This document shows positions 19,810-30,197 of a DNA stretch of 64,000 nt, in pieces (within the stretch, counting starts at the first letter, position 1; every line of letters starts with the position of its first letter). The translations under genes were made by a program, and so were the position numbers. The notes below the pieces were generated by a model. The model saw only the letters and a program-made list of their open reading frames with translations. It had not been told where the DNA came from and ran no database searches. Source of the stretch: Serratia surfactantfaciens (lineage in GTDB: Bacteria; Pseudomonadota; Gammaproteobacteria; Enterobacterales; Enterobacteriaceae); the NCBI RefSeq assembly GCF_001642805.2, contig NZ_CP016948.1, positions 1,612,001 to 1,676,000 of the forward strand, in the 5' to 3' direction.

Positions 19810-21186
19810 TCAGCGTGTGGATCGCTGCAGGATGACGGTGGTCGGCTGTTTCTGCAGCCAGCGCATGCGCAGCGCCATCATGATGGCGGCGAAGGTCAGA
19901 CCGATGATAAAGCCGATCCAGAAGCCGCTCGGCCCCATCGCCGGCACCACCACATCGGTCAGCGCCAGCAGATAGCCGCTCGGCAGGCCCAATACCCAAT
20001 AAGCGATGAAGGTGATGAAAAAGATCGCGCGGGTATCTTTATAGCCGCGCAGCACGCCGCTGCCGATCACCTGAACAGAATCCGAGATTTGGTACAGCGC
20101 CGCCAGCAGCATCAGCTGCGAAGCCATCGCCACCACCGCCGGGCTGTCGTTGTACAGCAGGGCGATAGGCTCGCGGAAGGTGGCGGTAAACAGCGCGGTG
20201 CAGACGGCCATGGTGATGCCGACGCCGATGGCGGAGTAAGCGGCGACGCGCGCGCCTTCGACCGAACCTTCCCCCAGACGGTAACCGACGCGAATGGTGG
20301 CGCCGACGCCCAGCGACAGCGGCAGCACGAACATCAGCGCGCTGAAGTTAAGCGCGATCTGGTGGCCGGCGACCGCGACGATACCCAGCGGCGAAACCAG
20401 CAGCGCCACCACGGCGAACAGCGTGACTTCGAAGAACAGCGCCAGCGCCACCGGCATGCCGATGCCGATCAGGCGCTTCAGCGCCGCCCAGTCCGGGCCG
20501 CCGAGATCGCCGGCCTGGCGTTTGATGTCGCGCTGCGACGGCGCACGCTTCACGTACCAGCGCATCATCAGGAACATGATCCAGTAGACGCTGCCGGTGG
20601 CGACGCCGCAGCCGACGCCGCCCAACTCCGGCATGCCGAACTTGCCGTAGATGAAAATGTAGTTGATCGGGATATTCACCAACAGGCCGAGGAAGCCGAT
20701 CACCATGCCGGGCTTGGTTTTGGACAGCCCTTCGCACTGGTTGCGCATCACCTGGAAGAACAGGTAGCCCGGCGCACCCCACATGATGGCGTGCAGGTAG
20801 CCGACGGCCTTGTCCGCCAGCTGCGGATCGATGTTGTGCATCATGTCGATGACGAACTTGCAGTTATACAGCACGACGATCAACAGCAGCGAGACGCCGG
20901 AGGCCAGCCAGAAGCCCTGACGCACCTGGTGGGCGATGCGATCGCGCCGCCCGGCGCCGTTGAGCTGGGCGATAACCGGGGTCAGCGCCAGCAGCAGGCC
21001 GTGGCCGAACAGAATGGCCGGCAGCCAGATCGAGGTGCCGACCGCGACAGCCGCCATGTCGGTGGCGCTGTAAGCGCCGGCCATGATGGTATCGACCACG
21101 CCCATGGCGGTTTGCGATATTTGCGCGATGATGACCGGGATAGCGAGAGCCAATAAACTACGCGCTTCAATTAAGTACTTCTGCAC
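19810..21186 (-). CDS. mdtK: MATE-family multidrug efflux pump MdtK (NorM)
   Basis: The 458-residue inner-membrane transporter has twelve predicted helices arranged as two six-helix halves, typical of the MATE family. The first helix carries [20 protein letters not shown] and the conserved residues of the cation site follow. E. coli MdtK exports fluoroquinolones, dipeptides and cationic dyes by Na+ or H+ antiport. Its start is GTG at 21186 after AAAGGTG. It is divergent from ribE, exactly as in E. coli. The 238-bp gap to ribE shows no riboswitch. Confidence 0.95.
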   Translation of the reverse strand: MQKYLIEARSLLALAIPVIIAQISQTAMGVVDTIMAGAYSATDMAAVAVGTSIWLPAILFGHGLLLALTPVIAQLNGAGRRDRIAHQVRQGFWLASGVSLLLIVVLYNCKFVIDMMHNIDPQLADKAVGYLHAIMWGAPGYLFFQVMRNQCEGLSKTKPGMVIGFLGLLVNIPINYIFIYGKFGMPELGGVGCGVATGSVYWIMFLMMRWYVKRAPSQRDIKRQAGDLGGPDWAALKRLIGIGMPVALALFFEVTLFAVVALLVSPLGIVAVAGHQIALNFSALMFVLPLSLGVGATIRVGYRLGEGSVEGARVAAYSAIGVGITMAVCTALFTATFREPIALLYNDSPAVVAMASQLMLLAALYQISDSVQVIGSGVLRGYKDTRAIFFITFIAYWVLGLPSGYLLALTDVVVPAMGPSGFWIGFIIGLTFAAIMMALRMRWLQKQPTTVILQRSTR

Positions 21187-21424
21187 GCATACACCTTTCT
21201 ATTTATATATGTGGGAGGGAGGGCTGCCGCGAGAGGACAACAATTAAAATAGCGGAATTTTGTCAAAAAGATTGTACCTGCTCGGCGTCGTTAAGCAAAC
21301 GCCGCAGATAAATAGTTATTAAATGCGCAGGCAGCCGATTTTTGCCGCTGCGGATTTGGTTTTCCGCGCCAACTGGGGCAAACTGCCGGAAGCGTTTTAA
21401 CCTATTTAGCAAGAAGAGGCACAT

Positions 21425-22075
21425 ATGTTCACCGGTATCGTACAAGGCACCGCGCCGCTGGTCGCCATTGATGAGAAACCCAATTTCCGCACCCATGTGA
21501 TCGAGATGCCTGCAGAACTGCTGCCGGGGCTGGAGCTGGGCGCGTCGGTGGCCCATAACGGCTGCTGTCTGACCGTGACCGCGGTGGAAGGCAACCGCGT
21601 CAGCTTCGATTTGATCAAGGAAACGCTGCGCCTGACCAACCTTGGCGATTTGGCGCTGGGCGACATCGTTAATATTGAGCGCGCGGCGAAATTCAATGAT
21701 GAAATTGGCGGGCATTTGATGTCCGGCCATATTATCTGCACGGCGGAAGTGGCCAAAATTTATACGTCGGAAAATAATCGCCAGGTATGGCTGCGCATGC
21801 CGAACGCGGAATTGATGAAATATGTGCTGCACAAAGGCTTCATCGGCATCGACGGCATTAGCCTGACCATCGGCGAAGTGGTGAATAACCGTTTCTGCGT
21901 GCACCTGATCCCGGAAACGCTGGATCGCACCACGCTGGGTAAAAAACGCCTGGGCGACAAGGTGAACATCGAGATCGATCCGCAAACCCAGGCGGTGGTG
22001 GACACCGTCGAGCGCGTGTTGGCCAATCGCGAAGCGACGCTGGCAGCGGCGATGGCGCCGGCGCACAAAGACTGA
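21425..22075 (+). CDS. ribE: Riboflavin synthase alpha chain
   Basis: A 216-residue enzyme (called ribC or ribE in E. coli) that converts two molecules of 6,7-dimethyl-8-ribityllumazine to riboflavin and the pyrimidine precursor. It is built of two homologous lumazine-binding beta barrels (about 1-97 and 98-190), seen as MFTGIVQG...GCCLTVT and GHIICTAEV...IDGISLTIG. The C-terminal helix drives trimer formation. The ATG follows AAGAGGC. Confidence 0.96.
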   Translation: MFTGIVQGTAPLVAIDEKPNFRTHVIEMPAELLPGLELGASVAHNGCCLTVTAVEGNRVSFDLIKETLRLTNLGDLALGDIVNIERAAKFNDEIGGHLMSGHIICTAEVAKIYTSENNRQVWLRMPNAELMKYVLHKGFIGIDGISLTIGEVVNNRFCVHLIPETLDRTTLGKKRLGDKVNIEIDPQTQAVVDTVERVLANREATLAAAMAPAHKD

Positions 22076-22129
22076 CCGCGATTCTGGCGTTGCCGCCCGA
22101 ATCGAATCATAAGCAGAGAGGAGAAACGC

Positions 22130-22423
22130 GTGAAGTTTTATGGGAAAACGTTGTTGTTAACCGCGTTGTTGGCGCTGAGCGCCTGCAGCAGTTCACCTGA
22201 GCAGGGCGCCGGCGCGCAAATGGCCGATGCGGACGATACCTGCGGCGCTTCGCAGTATCAAAACTACGTCGGCAAGCCGATGACTTCGCTGGAAGGCGTA
22301 CGGATCGAATCCAAAGTGCGAGCCATTCCGTATAACTCCGCCGTTACCATGGATTTCAACCTGCGCCGTCTGAACTTCCTTGGCGATAGCAACGATAAAA
22401 TTATTCGCGTTTACTGCGGTTAA
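22130..22423 (+). CDS. Lipoprotein with protease inhibitor I78-type domain
   Basis: A 97-residue lipoprotein. The signal peptide MKFYGKTLLLTALLALSAC ends in a lipobox (LSAC), with Cys19 as the lipidated residue. The following SSS would favour the outer membrane. The rest (CGASQYQNYVGKPMTSLEG to IIRVYCG) matches the I78 inhibitor family, including the core pattern RAIPYNSAVTMDFNLRRLN. The target protease is unknown. The GTG start is supported by GAGAGGAG. It is 54 bp after ribE and has its own strong terminator. Confidence 0.85.
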   Translation: MKFYGKTLLLTALLALSACSSSPEQGAGAQMADADDTCGASQYQNYVGKPMTSLEGVRIESKVRAIPYNSAVTMDFNLRRLNFLGDSNDKIIRVYCG

Positions 22424-22450
22424 CCCGCAGGGTCCGAAAGCGCAAAAAAA

Positions 22451-22488
22451 AGCCCCGGCGATGTTGTTGCCGGGGCTTTTTTTATCGG
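22451..22488. terminator. Terminator between the I78 lipoprotein gene and cfa
   Basis: AGCCCCGGC and GCCGGGGCT form a 9-bp stem followed by TTTTTTT on the plus strand, with a run of A before it, so it can also end cfa transcripts. Confidence 0.88.
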
Positions 22489-22496
22489 GAAAGCGT

Positions 22497-23648
22497 TCAG
22501 CGGGAGACGCGAATCCCGCCTTCAACGCCTTTCGGGCTGAACACCACCTGCCAGAGCTGCAGATCGCGCGCCCGGAACGCACCGGCGCAGGCGTTCAGGT
22601 AATAACTGAACATCCGCTCGAAGCGCTCGGAATAGCGCTCGGCGAGCTGTGGCCACGCCTGTTTGAAACGCTCGAACCAGGCCATCAGCGTGCGGTCGTA
22701 ATCGGCGCCGATGTTGTGCCAATCTTCCATCACGAAGTGGCCTTCGCTGGCCTCGGCGATATGGCTCACCGACGGCAGACAGCCGTTCGGGAAGATATAT
22801 TTGTTGATCCACGGATCGACGTTCATGTCGGTCTTGTTGGAGCCGATGGTGTGCAGCAGGAACAGCCCGTGCGGCACCAGATTGCGCTCTACCACGTTGA
22901 AATAGGTGCGGTAGTTTTTCGGCCCGACGTGCTCGAACATGCCGACCGAGACGATGCGATCGAACTGCTGATGCAGGTCGCGGTAATCCTGCAGCAGGAT
23001 CTGCACATCGAGTCCGGCGCAGCGCGCCTGAGCCAGCTTCTGCTGTTCGGCGGAAATGGTCACGCCAACCACCGACACGCCGTAGTTTTTCGCCGCGTAG
23101 GCGGAGAGGCCGCCCCAACCGCAGCCGATGTCCAGCAAGCGCATGCCCGGCTGCAGCTGCAGTTTCTCGCAGATCATCCGCAGTTTCGCTTCCTGCGCCT
23201 CTTCCAGCGTGGTGGCGTCTTTCCAGTAGCCGCAGGAATATTGCATGTAAGGATCGAGCATCAGGGTAAACAGATCGTTGCCGAGATCGTAATGCTCTTT
23301 GCCGACGATCCAGGCGCGCTTTTTCGATTGCAGATTGGTCAGGCGCGCGGCGGCGATACGCAGGGTATCTTTCAGGTGGTGGGGGAGTTTTTTCTCCAGC
23401 CCGGCGCTGACCACGCGCTGGAAGAACATATCCAGCCGCTCACACTCCCACCAGCCGTCCATATAGCTTTCGCCCAGGCCCAACGAGCCTTGCTGCAACA
23501 CGCGTTTAAAGAATTCGGGGTTTTTAACCTGAATATCGAAGGGGCGCGAACCGTTGATTTCAATGCCGGCCAGGCCGAGCATTTCATGCGCGATACGGTA
23601 CCACTGATTGTCCTGGATACTCAGATCTTCTATACACGATGAACTCAT
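22497..23648 (-). CDS. cfa: Cyclopropane-fatty-acyl-phospholipid synthase
   Basis: A 383-residue SAM-dependent methyltransferase that adds a methylene bridge to cis double bonds of membrane phospholipids, typically on entry to stationary phase. The SAM motif VLDIGCGWGG appears as LLDIGCGWGGLSAYAA (about residue 170). Catalytic-site segments QYSCGYW, VSVGMFEHVGPKNY and FPNGCLPSV are intact. The start is ATG 23648 (MSSSCIEDLS), preceded by GGAGAAGCT and matching E. coli Cfa; the frame is open upstream but lacks similarity. Confidence 0.97.
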   Translation of the reverse strand: MSSSCIEDLSIQDNQWYRIAHEMLGLAGIEINGSRPFDIQVKNPEFFKRVLQQGSLGLGESYMDGWWECERLDMFFQRVVSAGLEKKLPHHLKDTLRIAAARLTNLQSKKRAWIVGKEHYDLGNDLFTLMLDPYMQYSCGYWKDATTLEEAQEAKLRMICEKLQLQPGMRLLDIGCGWGGLSAYAAKNYGVSVVGVTISAEQQKLAQARCAGLDVQILLQDYRDLHQQFDRIVSVGMFEHVGPKNYRTYFNVVERNLVPHGLFLLHTIGSNKTDMNVDPWINKYIFPNGCLPSVSHIAEASEGHFVMEDWHNIGADYDRTLMAWFERFKQAWPQLAERYSERFERMFSYYLNACAGAFRARDLQLWQVVFSPKGVEGGIRVSR

Positions 23649-23990
23649 AGCTTCTCCATCACCTTCTTCTGACTGATGACCCGTTAGGAAACAGCTTAGA
23701 CAATTTCTGCGGGTGCATACGTTTACCGGCGGAAAATAGGCCCGCGGCGTCTGATATCCGACTATGAACAGAGGAAATTTTAAGAAGCTACCCGGCACAA
23801 ATGGCGCGAGATGAACGCATCCTTAAAAAGAGTGTGACGCAAGACGCGTACACAAGCGCTAATTGAGATATAAAGATTATAAGGTGTTACTTTAAAAGGT
23901 TGTTTTTGAGTATAGGCGTGCCGAGGCGTCGACTCAACTGTAAATCGCACTCGGCACGCATATTCTTTAAGTGATTATTAAGTTTGGCAA
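23649..23990. other. Long cfa upstream region with a 10-bp stem
   Basis: The 342 bp contain no gene. On the minus strand there is a sigma-S-like extended -10 (GCCTATACT, about 23909-23917) and a sigma-70-like TATAAT (23876-23881), either of which would give a leader of more than 200 nt. A perfect stem GCGTGCCGAG/CTCGGCACGC (23916-23925 with 23950-23959) flanks the first element. E. coli cfa also has a long leader that is a target of sRNAs. Confidence 0.45.
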
Positions 23991-25202
23991 TTATGACGCT
24001 GAGTTAGCATGTTCCCGCTGCGCCTTTTGCTGCGCATCGGCCGTTTTCCCCCGCTGCAGGAAATACCCCAGCGCGGCCAGAATCACCGTAGACACCATTA
24101 CCGTCACCGTCGCCAACAGCGGCTGGGCAATAAACGCCGATACCAGCATGCTCGCCACAAAACACAGCCCCAGCTGCAGCGTATTTTGCAGCGCGGCGGC
24201 TTTGCCGCTGCTTTCCGGGAACGGCATCAACGCATTCGCCACCATGATCGGGTAGCCAGCGCCATTGACCAGCGCCATCACGCAGAATGGAATCAGCAGC
24301 GTGGTGAGCGTCGGAGAGGTCAGCGTCGCCACCAGATACAGCGCCACCATGCTGACACCATAAGCTACCAGCAGCCACGGCAGCAGAGTTTTGCCATTGA
24401 TGCGCTTGAGCGCGGCGCGGCAGCCGTAGCCGCCCAGCAGGAAGGCCAGCGTTTGCGGCACATAGCTCAGACCGATGTCGCTCGGGCTATAGCCCATATC
24501 GCCGAGGATGAACGGCGAACCGGTCAGCCAGGCGAAGAAACCGGCCGAGCAGGCGGCGTACATCGCGACGTTGCCGCTGAACACCGGAGATTTCAACAGT
24601 TGCCAGAAGCTGACGCCGTTTTTCGGCGCGTCGGCGGCGGGTTGCGTTTTGGCGCGCTCTTTGAGCATCAACGTCGGCAGCAGCAGCAGCGCGGTGATCA
24701 CCAACAGCGCGGCGAAGATCGCCCGCCAGCTGGCGTGGTTCAGCAGCCAGGCGCCAAGCAGCGGGGCCAACGCCGGTGACAGCGCCACCAGCGGCATTAT
24801 GGTGGCGAACACGCGATTGGCCTGACCTTCACGATAACGGTCGACCACCAGCGCTTGCCAGATGGCGGTGGCGGAACAGACGCCGACCGCCTGAATAAAG
24901 CGCAGGATCCACAGCTGCAGGGCGTTTTCCACCCACAGCATGCCGAGGCAGCCGAGGGCGAACAGCGTCAGGCCAATCAATAATACCGGTTTACGCCCCA
25001 GGCGATCGGAGAGCGGCCCCCACAGCAGCTGCGCGAAGGCGAAGCCGGCCAGGAAGATGCTCAGGCTGGCGCTCACGGCGCCGGCGGAGATTTGCAGTTC
25101 TTCGCGCATGGCGCCGAAGGCAGGCAGATACATATCGGTCGCCAGATAACCCAACATGCTCAGGCCGGCGAGGTAGAACATAAAGCCAAAAGAATTTCGC
25201 AT
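23991..25202 (-). CDS. punC: Purine ribonucleoside exporter PunC (MFS, YdhC)
   Basis: A 403-residue major facilitator protein with twelve predicted helices, of the Bcr/CflA drug-resistance subfamily. The conserved loop 2-3 motif is [14 protein letters not shown] and helix 1 contains [13 protein letters not shown]. coli PunC is associated with purine nucleoside export. I chose ATG 25202 after GAGAAAT; upstream codons lack similarity. It is divergent from its LysR activator punR. Confidence 0.92.
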   Translation of the reverse strand: MRNSFGFMFYLAGLSMLGYLATDMYLPAFGAMREELQISAGAVSASLSIFLAGFAFAQLLWGPLSDRLGRKPVLLIGLTLFALGCLGMLWVENALQLWILRFIQAVGVCSATAIWQALVVDRYREGQANRVFATIMPLVALSPALAPLLGAWLLNHASWRAIFAALLVITALLLLPTLMLKERAKTQPAADAPKNGVSFWQLLKSPVFSGNVAMYAACSAGFFAWLTGSPFILGDMGYSPSDIGLSYVPQTLAFLLGGYGCRAALKRINGKTLLPWLLVAYGVSMVALYLVATLTSPTLTTLLIPFCVMALVNGAGYPIMVANALMPFPESSGKAAALQNTLQLGLCFVASMLVSAFIAQPLLATVTVMVSTVILAALGYFLQRGKTADAQQKAQREHANSAS

Positions 25203-25325
25203 GGTATTTCTCGTTAATATTTTAGTATCGCAGGTTTTTAGCGCCGGCCAGTGTATCCGGCTGGATCTCTGCTTGTGAAACGGTAATATTTGCAAAGTGC
25301 TGTTAAAAAAATTGAAGGCAAAGCG

Positions 25326-26270
25326 ATGTGGTCTGAATATTCACTTGAAGTCGTCGACGCGGTAGCGCGCACCGGCAGTTTCAGCGCGGCGGCGCAGGAG
25401 CTGCACCGGGTGCCGTCGGCGGTGAGTTATACCGTGCGGCAGCTGGAGCAATGGCTGGCGGTGCCGCTGTTTGAGCGGCGTCACCGCGATGTGGAGCTGA
25501 CGCCGGCCGGTGCGTTGTTTATCAAGGATGCGCGAGCTGTTATCAAAAAAATGCTCGACACCCGCCGGCACTGTCAGCAGGTGGCCAACGGTTGGCGCGG
25601 TCAGCTGAATATCGCGGTGGATATCATCGTCAAACCGCAGCGCAGCCGCCAGCTGGTGCTGGATTTCTACCGCCATTTCCCCGACGTCGAGTTGATGCTG
25701 CAACCCGAGGTGTTCAACGGCGTCTGGGATGCGCTGGCGGACGGCAGGGCGGACATGGCGATCGGCGCCACGCGTGCGGTGCCGGTCGGCGGCGGTTTTG
25801 CCTTCCGCGACATGGGCTATATGAACTGGCTGTGCGTAGTCAGCCCGCAACACCCGCTGGCGCAGCTGGCGGGGCCGCTGCATGACGATCAGTTGCGGCC
25901 GTACCCTTCGCTTTGTCTGGAGGACACCTCGCGCAATTTGCCCAAGCGCGTCACCTGGACGCTGGATAACCAGCGGCGGCTGGTGGTGCCGGACTGGACG
26001 TCGGCGCTCGACTGTTTGTGCGCCGGGCTGTGCGTCGGCATGATGCCGGCACATCGGGCGCTGCCGCTGGTGCAGCGCGGTGAGCTGAAGGCGTTGCAGC
26101 TGCAGCAGCCGTTTCCCGCCAGCCCTTGCTGCCTGACCTGGCAGCAGGATAAACCGTCACCGGCGATGAGTTGGCTACTGGCGTATCTGGGCGATGGGGA
26201 GACGCTGAATCAGGAGTGGCTGAGCGAGGCGGCGCCGGAAGCCGTGCAGGCTTCCGGCTCAGGGGATTAG
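25326..26270 (+). CDS. punR: LysR-type regulator PunR (YdhB)
   Basis: A 314-residue LysR-family regulator. The N-terminal winged helix-turn-helix (about 1-60) is very close to E. coli YdhB/PunR ([20 protein letters not shown]), with the effector-binding domain behind it. PunR activates the divergent punC. The start is ATG 25326 after AAGGCAAAGCG. It is convergent with purR: the two stop codons overlap by four bases. Confidence 0.92.
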   Translation: MWSEYSLEVVDAVARTGSFSAAAQELHRVPSAVSYTVRQLEQWLAVPLFERRHRDVELTPAGALFIKDARAVIKKMLDTRRHCQQVANGWRGQLNIAVDIIVKPQRSRQLVLDFYRHFPDVELMLQPEVFNGVWDALADGRADMAIGATRAVPVGGGFAFRDMGYMNWLCVVSPQHPLAQLAGPLHDDQLRPYPSLCLEDTSRNLPKRVTWTLDNQRRLVVPDWTSALDCLCAGLCVGMMPAHRALPLVQRGELKALQLQQPFPASPCCLTWQQDKPSPAMSWLLAYLGDGETLNQEWLSEAAPEAVQASGSGD

Positions 26271-27292
26271 CGGCGGTAGTCGATGAACGGGCCATCGGCG
26301 ACCGAGCGGCGTTCGATCAGCTTCGGATGCACTTCGATCACCTGCGACTCTTCGCGCTTGCTGATGATGCGATCCAGCAGCATGGTGAAGGCCATTTCGC
26401 CCAGGCGTTCTTTCGGCTGATGAATGGTGGTCAGCGCCGGGGTGAAGTAGCGGGCGTTGCGCACGTTGTCGTAGCCGATTACGGAAATATCCTGCGGCAC
26501 CCGCAGCCCCAGCTCGTCGGCGGCGCAGATGGCGCCCATCGCCATGATGTCACCGCCGCAGAATACTGCGGTCGGCCGCTGTTTTTGCGACAGGATCTGG
26601 TGCATCGCCTTGTAACCGGATTCCGGCTCGAAGTCGCCCTGTACGATCCACTCTTCGCGAATGTCGATCTGCGCTTCCTGCAGCGCTTTCATAAAGCCCT
26701 GATGGCGGCCGCCGCCGGTGTTGCGCGACAGCTGGCCCGGGATGGCGCCGATATCGCGGTGGCCGCGTTCGATCAGATAACGGCCGGCGAGATAGCCGCC
26801 TTCGAAGGCGTTATCGATGATGGTGTCGGTGAAGTCGCCGCGCGCCGCACCCCAGTCCATCACCACCATCGGGATGTTACGGTAGTCTTCCAGCATGCCC
26901 AGCAGCTGATCCGGGTATTCGGAACACATCACCAGCAGGCCGTCGACGCGCTTTTGCGCCAGCATCGCCAGGTAGGCGCGCTGTTTGTCCAGGTTGTTGT
27001 GCGAGTTGCACAGGATCAGGGTGTAGCCTTTGCTGTAGCAACTGTTTTCCACCGCTTCGATCACTTCGGCGAAGTAGGGGGCTTCACTCGAGGTGGCCAG
27101 CAGGCCGATCGACTTGGTGTGATTGACTTTCAGGCTGCGCGCCACGGCGCTCGGCGAGTAGTGCAGTTCTTTGATGGCGGCCCACACGGCCGCTTTGGTC
27201 TCTTCGGCGACGAAACGAGTCTTATTGATGACGTGCGAAACGGTGGTGGTGGAAACGCCCGCGCGTTTGGCCACATCTTTAATCGTTGCCAT
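26267..27292 (-). CDS. purR: Purine repressor PurR
   Basis: A 341-residue LacI-family repressor, the same length as in E. coli. The N-terminal helix-turn-helix [20 protein letters not shown] and hinge helix ([10 protein letters not shown]) are conserved. The C-terminal periplasmic-binding-protein-like domain binds hypoxanthine or guanine as corepressor. It represses purine biosynthesis genes and itself. ATG 27292 is chosen because it gives the exact family N-terminus; an in-frame GTG eight codons upstream is less likely. Confidence 0.97.
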   Translation of the reverse strand: MATIKDVAKRAGVSTTTVSHVINKTRFVAEETKAAVWAAIKELHYSPSAVARSLKVNHTKSIGLLATSSEAPYFAEVIEAVENSCYSKGYTLILCNSHNNLDKQRAYLAMLAQKRVDGLLVMCSEYPDQLLGMLEDYRNIPMVVMDWGAARGDFTDTIIDNAFEGGYLAGRYLIERGHRDIGAIPGQLSRNTGGGRHQGFMKALQEAQIDIREEWIVQGDFEPESGYKAMHQILSQKQRPTAVFCGGDIMAMGAICAADELGLRVPQDISVIGYDNVRNARYFTPALTTIHQPKERLGEMAFTMLLDRIISKREESQVIEVHPKLIERRSVADGPFIDYRR

Positions 27293-27339
27293 GTAAGGAA
27301 TGACTCCTGAACTCACATGTTTACAGCATGTAAGTGTGA

Positions 27340-27355
27340 TGTTAATCGTTTGCCT
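27340..27355 (-). promoter_or_regulatory. PurR operator before purR (autoregulation)
   Basis: On the minus strand the site reads AGGCAAACGATTAACA. It matches the E. coli purR operator O1 (AGGCAAACGTTTACCT) at most positions, with an intact left half-site. It lies about 50 bp before the purR start codon. Confidence 0.65.
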
Positions 27356-27616
27356 ACGTAGATCCTTCTCCAGAGAAGCGAAAACTGAGTTTTTAGTGTG
27401 TTGAAGTCTTCAGCGCTTAATCAGGAGGGGCATGGATGCCGGTACGCAGTTGTGAACTGCGAATTTTGTCGCATATTGAGCAAAAGTGGAAGAGGTAATC
27501 GATATTATAAACCGGGAAATGATAACAAGATTTTATCGGCGAACTGTGGGAAAATGATTTGACGTACTAATTGTACGCCTTTTATCCTTAGGAAAGCCCA
27601 TTTTAAAGGAGTTGTC

Positions 27617-27706
27617 ATGGATACCGAATTGAAGATGTCGCTGTTCACCACCGTTTGCGCGCTGGCGGTCATTATCGCTTTCAGCTTCGTTGCCGCGTTG
27701 AACTGA
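27617..27706 (+). CDS. ynhF: Small membrane protein YnhF
   Basis: A 29-residue protein, MDTELKMSLFTTVCALAVII and nine more residues ending in AALN. It has the same length, position (between purR and sodB) and layout as E. coli YnhF (MSTDLKFSLV...): a short polar N-terminus and one transmembrane helix (about 9-27). AAAGGAG stands 8 nt before the ATG. YnhF copurifies with cytochrome bd-type or inner membrane fractions in E. coli, but its role is not established. Confidence 0.9.
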   Translation: MDTELKMSLFTTVCALAVIIAFSFVAALN

Positions 27707-27721
27707 TTTCCCCCCGGCGCT

Positions 27722-27747
27722 AAAAAAGGCGCAGCCTGGCTGCGCCT
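27722..27747 (-). terminator. Terminator of sodB
   Basis: GGCGCAG and CTGCGCC form the stem on the minus strand, followed by TTTTTT, 22 nt after sodB. It may also serve ynhF from the other side. Confidence 0.8.
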
Positions 27748-27768
27748 CGTCACATCAGAAACCTGTGC

Positions 27769-28347
27769 TTACGCCAGGTTTTCCGCTGCGAAGGTCCAGT
27801 TGACCAACGCCCAGAAGTTTTCCAGGTATTTTGGACGCGCATTGCGGTAATCGATGTAATACGCGTGTTCCCACACGTCAACGGTCAGCAGCGGTTTGTC
27901 TTCACCGGTCAGCGGGGTTGCCGCGTTAGAGGTGTTGACGATCGCCAGCGCGCCGTCCGGTTTTTTCACCAGCCAGGTCCAGCCGGCGCCGAAGTTTTTC
28001 ACGGCGGCATCGGTGAACTGCTCTTTGAACGCAGCGAAAGAGCCGAAGGACTTGACGATCGCCGCCGCCAGTTCGCCCTGCGGTTCACCGCCGCCCTGTG
28101 GCGACAGGCAGTGCCAGTAGAAGGTGTGGTTCCACACCTGCGCGGCGTTGTTGAACACGCCGCCGTTAGAGGTCTTGATGATCTCTTCGAGCGATTTGCC
28201 CTCGAACTCGCTGCCTTTCACCAGGTTGTTCAGGTTAACCACGTAGGTGTTGTGGTGTTTGCCGTAGTGGTATTCCAGGGTTTCGGCGGAGATGTGCGGC
28301 TCGAGCGCGTTTTTCTCATACGGTAATACAGGTAATTCAAACGACAT
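27769..28347 (-). CDS. sodB: Iron superoxide dismutase
   Basis: The 192-residue cytoplasmic Fe-SOD converts superoxide to oxygen and hydrogen peroxide. Metal ligands lie in the segments [12 protein letters not shown] (first His), [10 protein letters not shown] (second His) and [11 protein letters not shown] (Asp and His). The glutamine and sequence context [12 protein letters not shown] are typical of iron rather than manganese enzymes. GGAGGAAGC precedes ATG 28347. In E. coli the RBS region is the target of RyhB. Confidence 0.97.
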   Translation of the reverse strand: MSFELPVLPYEKNALEPHISAETLEYHYGKHHNTYVVNLNNLVKGSEFEGKSLEEIIKTSNGGVFNNAAQVWNHTFYWHCLSPQGGGEPQGELAAAIVKSFGSFAAFKEQFTDAAVKNFGAGWTWLVKKPDGALAIVNTSNAATPLTGEDKPLLTVDVWEHAYYIDYRNARPKYLENFWALVNWTFAAENLA

Positions 28348-28507
28348 TGCTTCCTCCTTTACAGCGCCATGTGCTTCCCGCCGGGGCGGGAACCGGATGG
28401 GCCGTTTTTTATTGTGGTCATTCAATCTTAACAATTTTCACCATAAAAAACAGGAGGAAAAGCGAGAAATGCGCGTGGGGAAGTGCGATGGGCGATAGCT
28501 TGAGCAG

Positions 28508-28533
28508 GCGGTTGCGACCGGGGCCGCAACCGC
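28508..28533. terminator. Inverted repeat after mepH
   Basis: GCGGTTGCG and CGCAACCGC form a 9-bp stem just beyond the mepH stop codon. No U tract follows, so termination here is only a possibility. Confidence 0.4.
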
Positions 28534-28546
28534 GCAGAGCGGGAAA

Positions 28547-29365
28547 TTAACGAATGGTTTTCGGCGTCACTACGCGGCGTGCGCCGATGTAGTGGTTCTG
28601 CCAATAGTCGTTGTCGAGCTGGCTGATGCGGATCTCTTCGCCGGTGCGTGGCGACTGGATGAATTTGCCGTTGCCGAGGTAGACGCCGACGTGGTCCGCC
28701 ACGCCGCGGTTGTTGATGCGGAAGAACACCAGATCGCCGCTTTCCAGCTCGCTTTTCTTGATCGGCGCCGCGTCACGCAGGTGATACATCTCGTTGGCGG
28801 TGCGCGGCATCTTGATTTTCACCACGTCTTTATAGGCGTAATAGATGAGGCCGCTGCAGTCGAAGCCGGTGCGCGGCGAGCTGCCGCCCCAGCGGTAAGG
28901 TTTGCCCATCTGGCCCATCAGCTTGGCCATCGCGGTCTGTTTGGCGTGCTGGTAGCGTTTCTTGTGCGCCGGGCTGAGTTTCAACGGCTTTTCTTCACGC
29001 GCCAGCTTGGCGGTGGCCATGCCGGCTTCGCGGTGGCGGCCATAGCCTTTTTTGTAGCCCTTTTTCGGCGGGGTGACTTTAATCTTGGCGGTTTTCTGCG
29101 CTTTGGCCTTGGGTTTGGCGCTGACGATCTTTTTCGCGCTTTTCTCGCTTTTGGCCTTGGCGGTCTTGGTTTTTTTCTCGGGAGCCGTCACTTTGGCTTT
29201 CTTGGCGGCTTTATCCGCTTTCTTTTTTCTGCGGTCATCGGGCCGCGCTTCATTGGCATGGCTTTTACGCTGCTCGGCGGCAATACGCGCCTGTGGCGCA
29301 GCGTGCGCCAAATTGAAGAAGAGCTGCGTAAACAGCAGCGCAAAGAGCGTAAGAATTAAACGCAT
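28547..29365 (-). CDS. mepH: Murein DD-endopeptidase MepH (NlpC/P60)
   Basis: A 272-residue exported hydrolase. A signal peptide (about 1-22, ending AHA) is followed by a strongly basic, low-complexity linker rich in lysine and alanine (about 30-110). The NlpC/P60 domain (about 145-270) carries the catalytic Cys in RTGFDCSGLIYYAY, His in GVADHVGVYLG and a third polar residue in IQSPRTGEEI. E. coli MepH cleaves D-Ala-mDAP crosslinks to let new peptidoglycan be inserted. The long lysine-rich linker probably binds the wall or anionic polymers. Confidence 0.9.
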   Translation of the reverse strand: MRLILTLFALLFTQLFFNLAHAAPQARIAAEQRKSHANEARPDDRRKKKADKAAKKAKVTAPEKKTKTAKAKSEKSAKKIVSAKPKAKAQKTAKIKVTPPKKGYKKGYGRHREAGMATAKLAREEKPLKLSPAHKKRYQHAKQTAMAKLMGQMGKPYRWGGSSPRTGFDCSGLIYYAYKDVVKIKMPRTANEMYHLRDAAPIKKSELESGDLVFFRINNRGVADHVGVYLGNGKFIQSPRTGEEIRISQLDNDYWQNHYIGARRVVTPKTIR

Positions 29366-29781
29366 GTCGACGTCACCAACCTTGGCCCCGAAACGGATAT
29401 CGAAAGAGTTACAGTATTCCCGAATTTCGCCATATAAAACAGCGAAGAACTCAGAAATAATAATCCATATTGTGAGAAAACGTTAATGACATTTTTTTTG
29501 GTTTAAAATCAGCCTGTTGGTGTATGAAAAAACGTCAACCCATGGCGGATGGGATAATTAATCCGCGCCGTCGTCGCGGCGCAATATATTAGTGAAATGG
29601 TCGGATTAAAAATGTTATTCTCAACGTATGTTTTGACCGGAATGACGTGGCCGGTGAAACGCGATCGGCGGCGGGTGAATATCCTTGCAAAAGATGGCGT
29701 TTTCTTGCGACTGTTCCAGCCGCTACAATAGAGCGCGTGATGCATGTTGTAGCCATGAAATGTGGCTTGAGGAAGCAATAA
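29366..29781. other. Divergent mepH/grxD region
   Basis: I find no gene in these 416 bp. They are AT-rich near mepH and contain one GC-rich stem (GCGCCG and CGGCGC, 29565-29582). No recognised operator is visible. Confidence 0.4.
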
Positions 29782-30129
29782 ATGACGACGACAATTGAAA
29801 AAATTCAGCACCAGATCGCTGAAAACCCGATTCTGCTGTACATGAAAGGCTCGCCAAAGCTGCCGAGCTGCGGCTTCTCCGCACAGGCTGTGCAAGCGCT
29901 GTCCGCCTGCGGCGAGCGTTTCGCCTACGTGGATATTCTGCAGAACCCGGACATCCGCGCCGAGCTGCCAAAATACGCCAACTGGCCGACTTTCCCGCAG
30001 CTGTGGGTTGACGGTGAGCTGGTCGGCGGTTGCGATATCATCATCGAAATGTATCAGCGCGGCGAGCTCCAGCAGCTGATCAAAGAGACGGCTGAAAAGT
30101 ATAAAGCGCAGGAAGACCAGCAGTCTTAA
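29782..30129 (+). CDS. grxD: Monothiol glutaredoxin GrxD (Grx4)
   Basis: A 115-residue monothiol glutaredoxin with the active-site motif CGFS (Cys30 in LPSCGFSAQ) and the glutathione-binding segments WPTFPQLWVDGELVGGCD. Such proteins bind a bridging [2Fe-2S] cluster with glutathione, usually with a BolA partner, and deliver it to targets. GAGGAAGC precedes the ATG. It links functionally with the Suf system in this window. Confidence 0.97.
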   Translation: MTTTIEKIQHQIAENPILLYMKGSPKLPSCGFSAQAVQALSACGERFAYVDILQNPDIRAELPKYANWPTFPQLWVDGELVGGCDIIIEMYQRGELQQLIKETAEKYKAQEDQQS

Positions 30130-30157
30130 TCGACAGGCTTGCGGTTATCGCGTAACG

Positions 30158-30189
30158 GGCGGCGCCAGTGCAAACTGGGCCGCCTTTTT
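30158..30189 (+). terminator. Terminator of grxD
   Basis: A long stem, GGCGGCGCCAGT with ACTGGGCCGCC, closed by a GCAA loop and followed by TTTTT, 28 nt after the grxD stop codon. Confidence 0.88.
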
Positions 30190-30197
30190 CATTGGTT

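Noticed and set aside
21187..21424. FMN riboswitch before ribE
   Set aside because: No RFN-element sequence is visible. In enterics the element precedes ribB, not riboflavin synthase.
23649..23798. N-terminal extension of Cfa
   Set aside because: The frame is open for 50 codons before 23648, but the sequence has no family similarity and a good ribosome site stands at the internal ATG.
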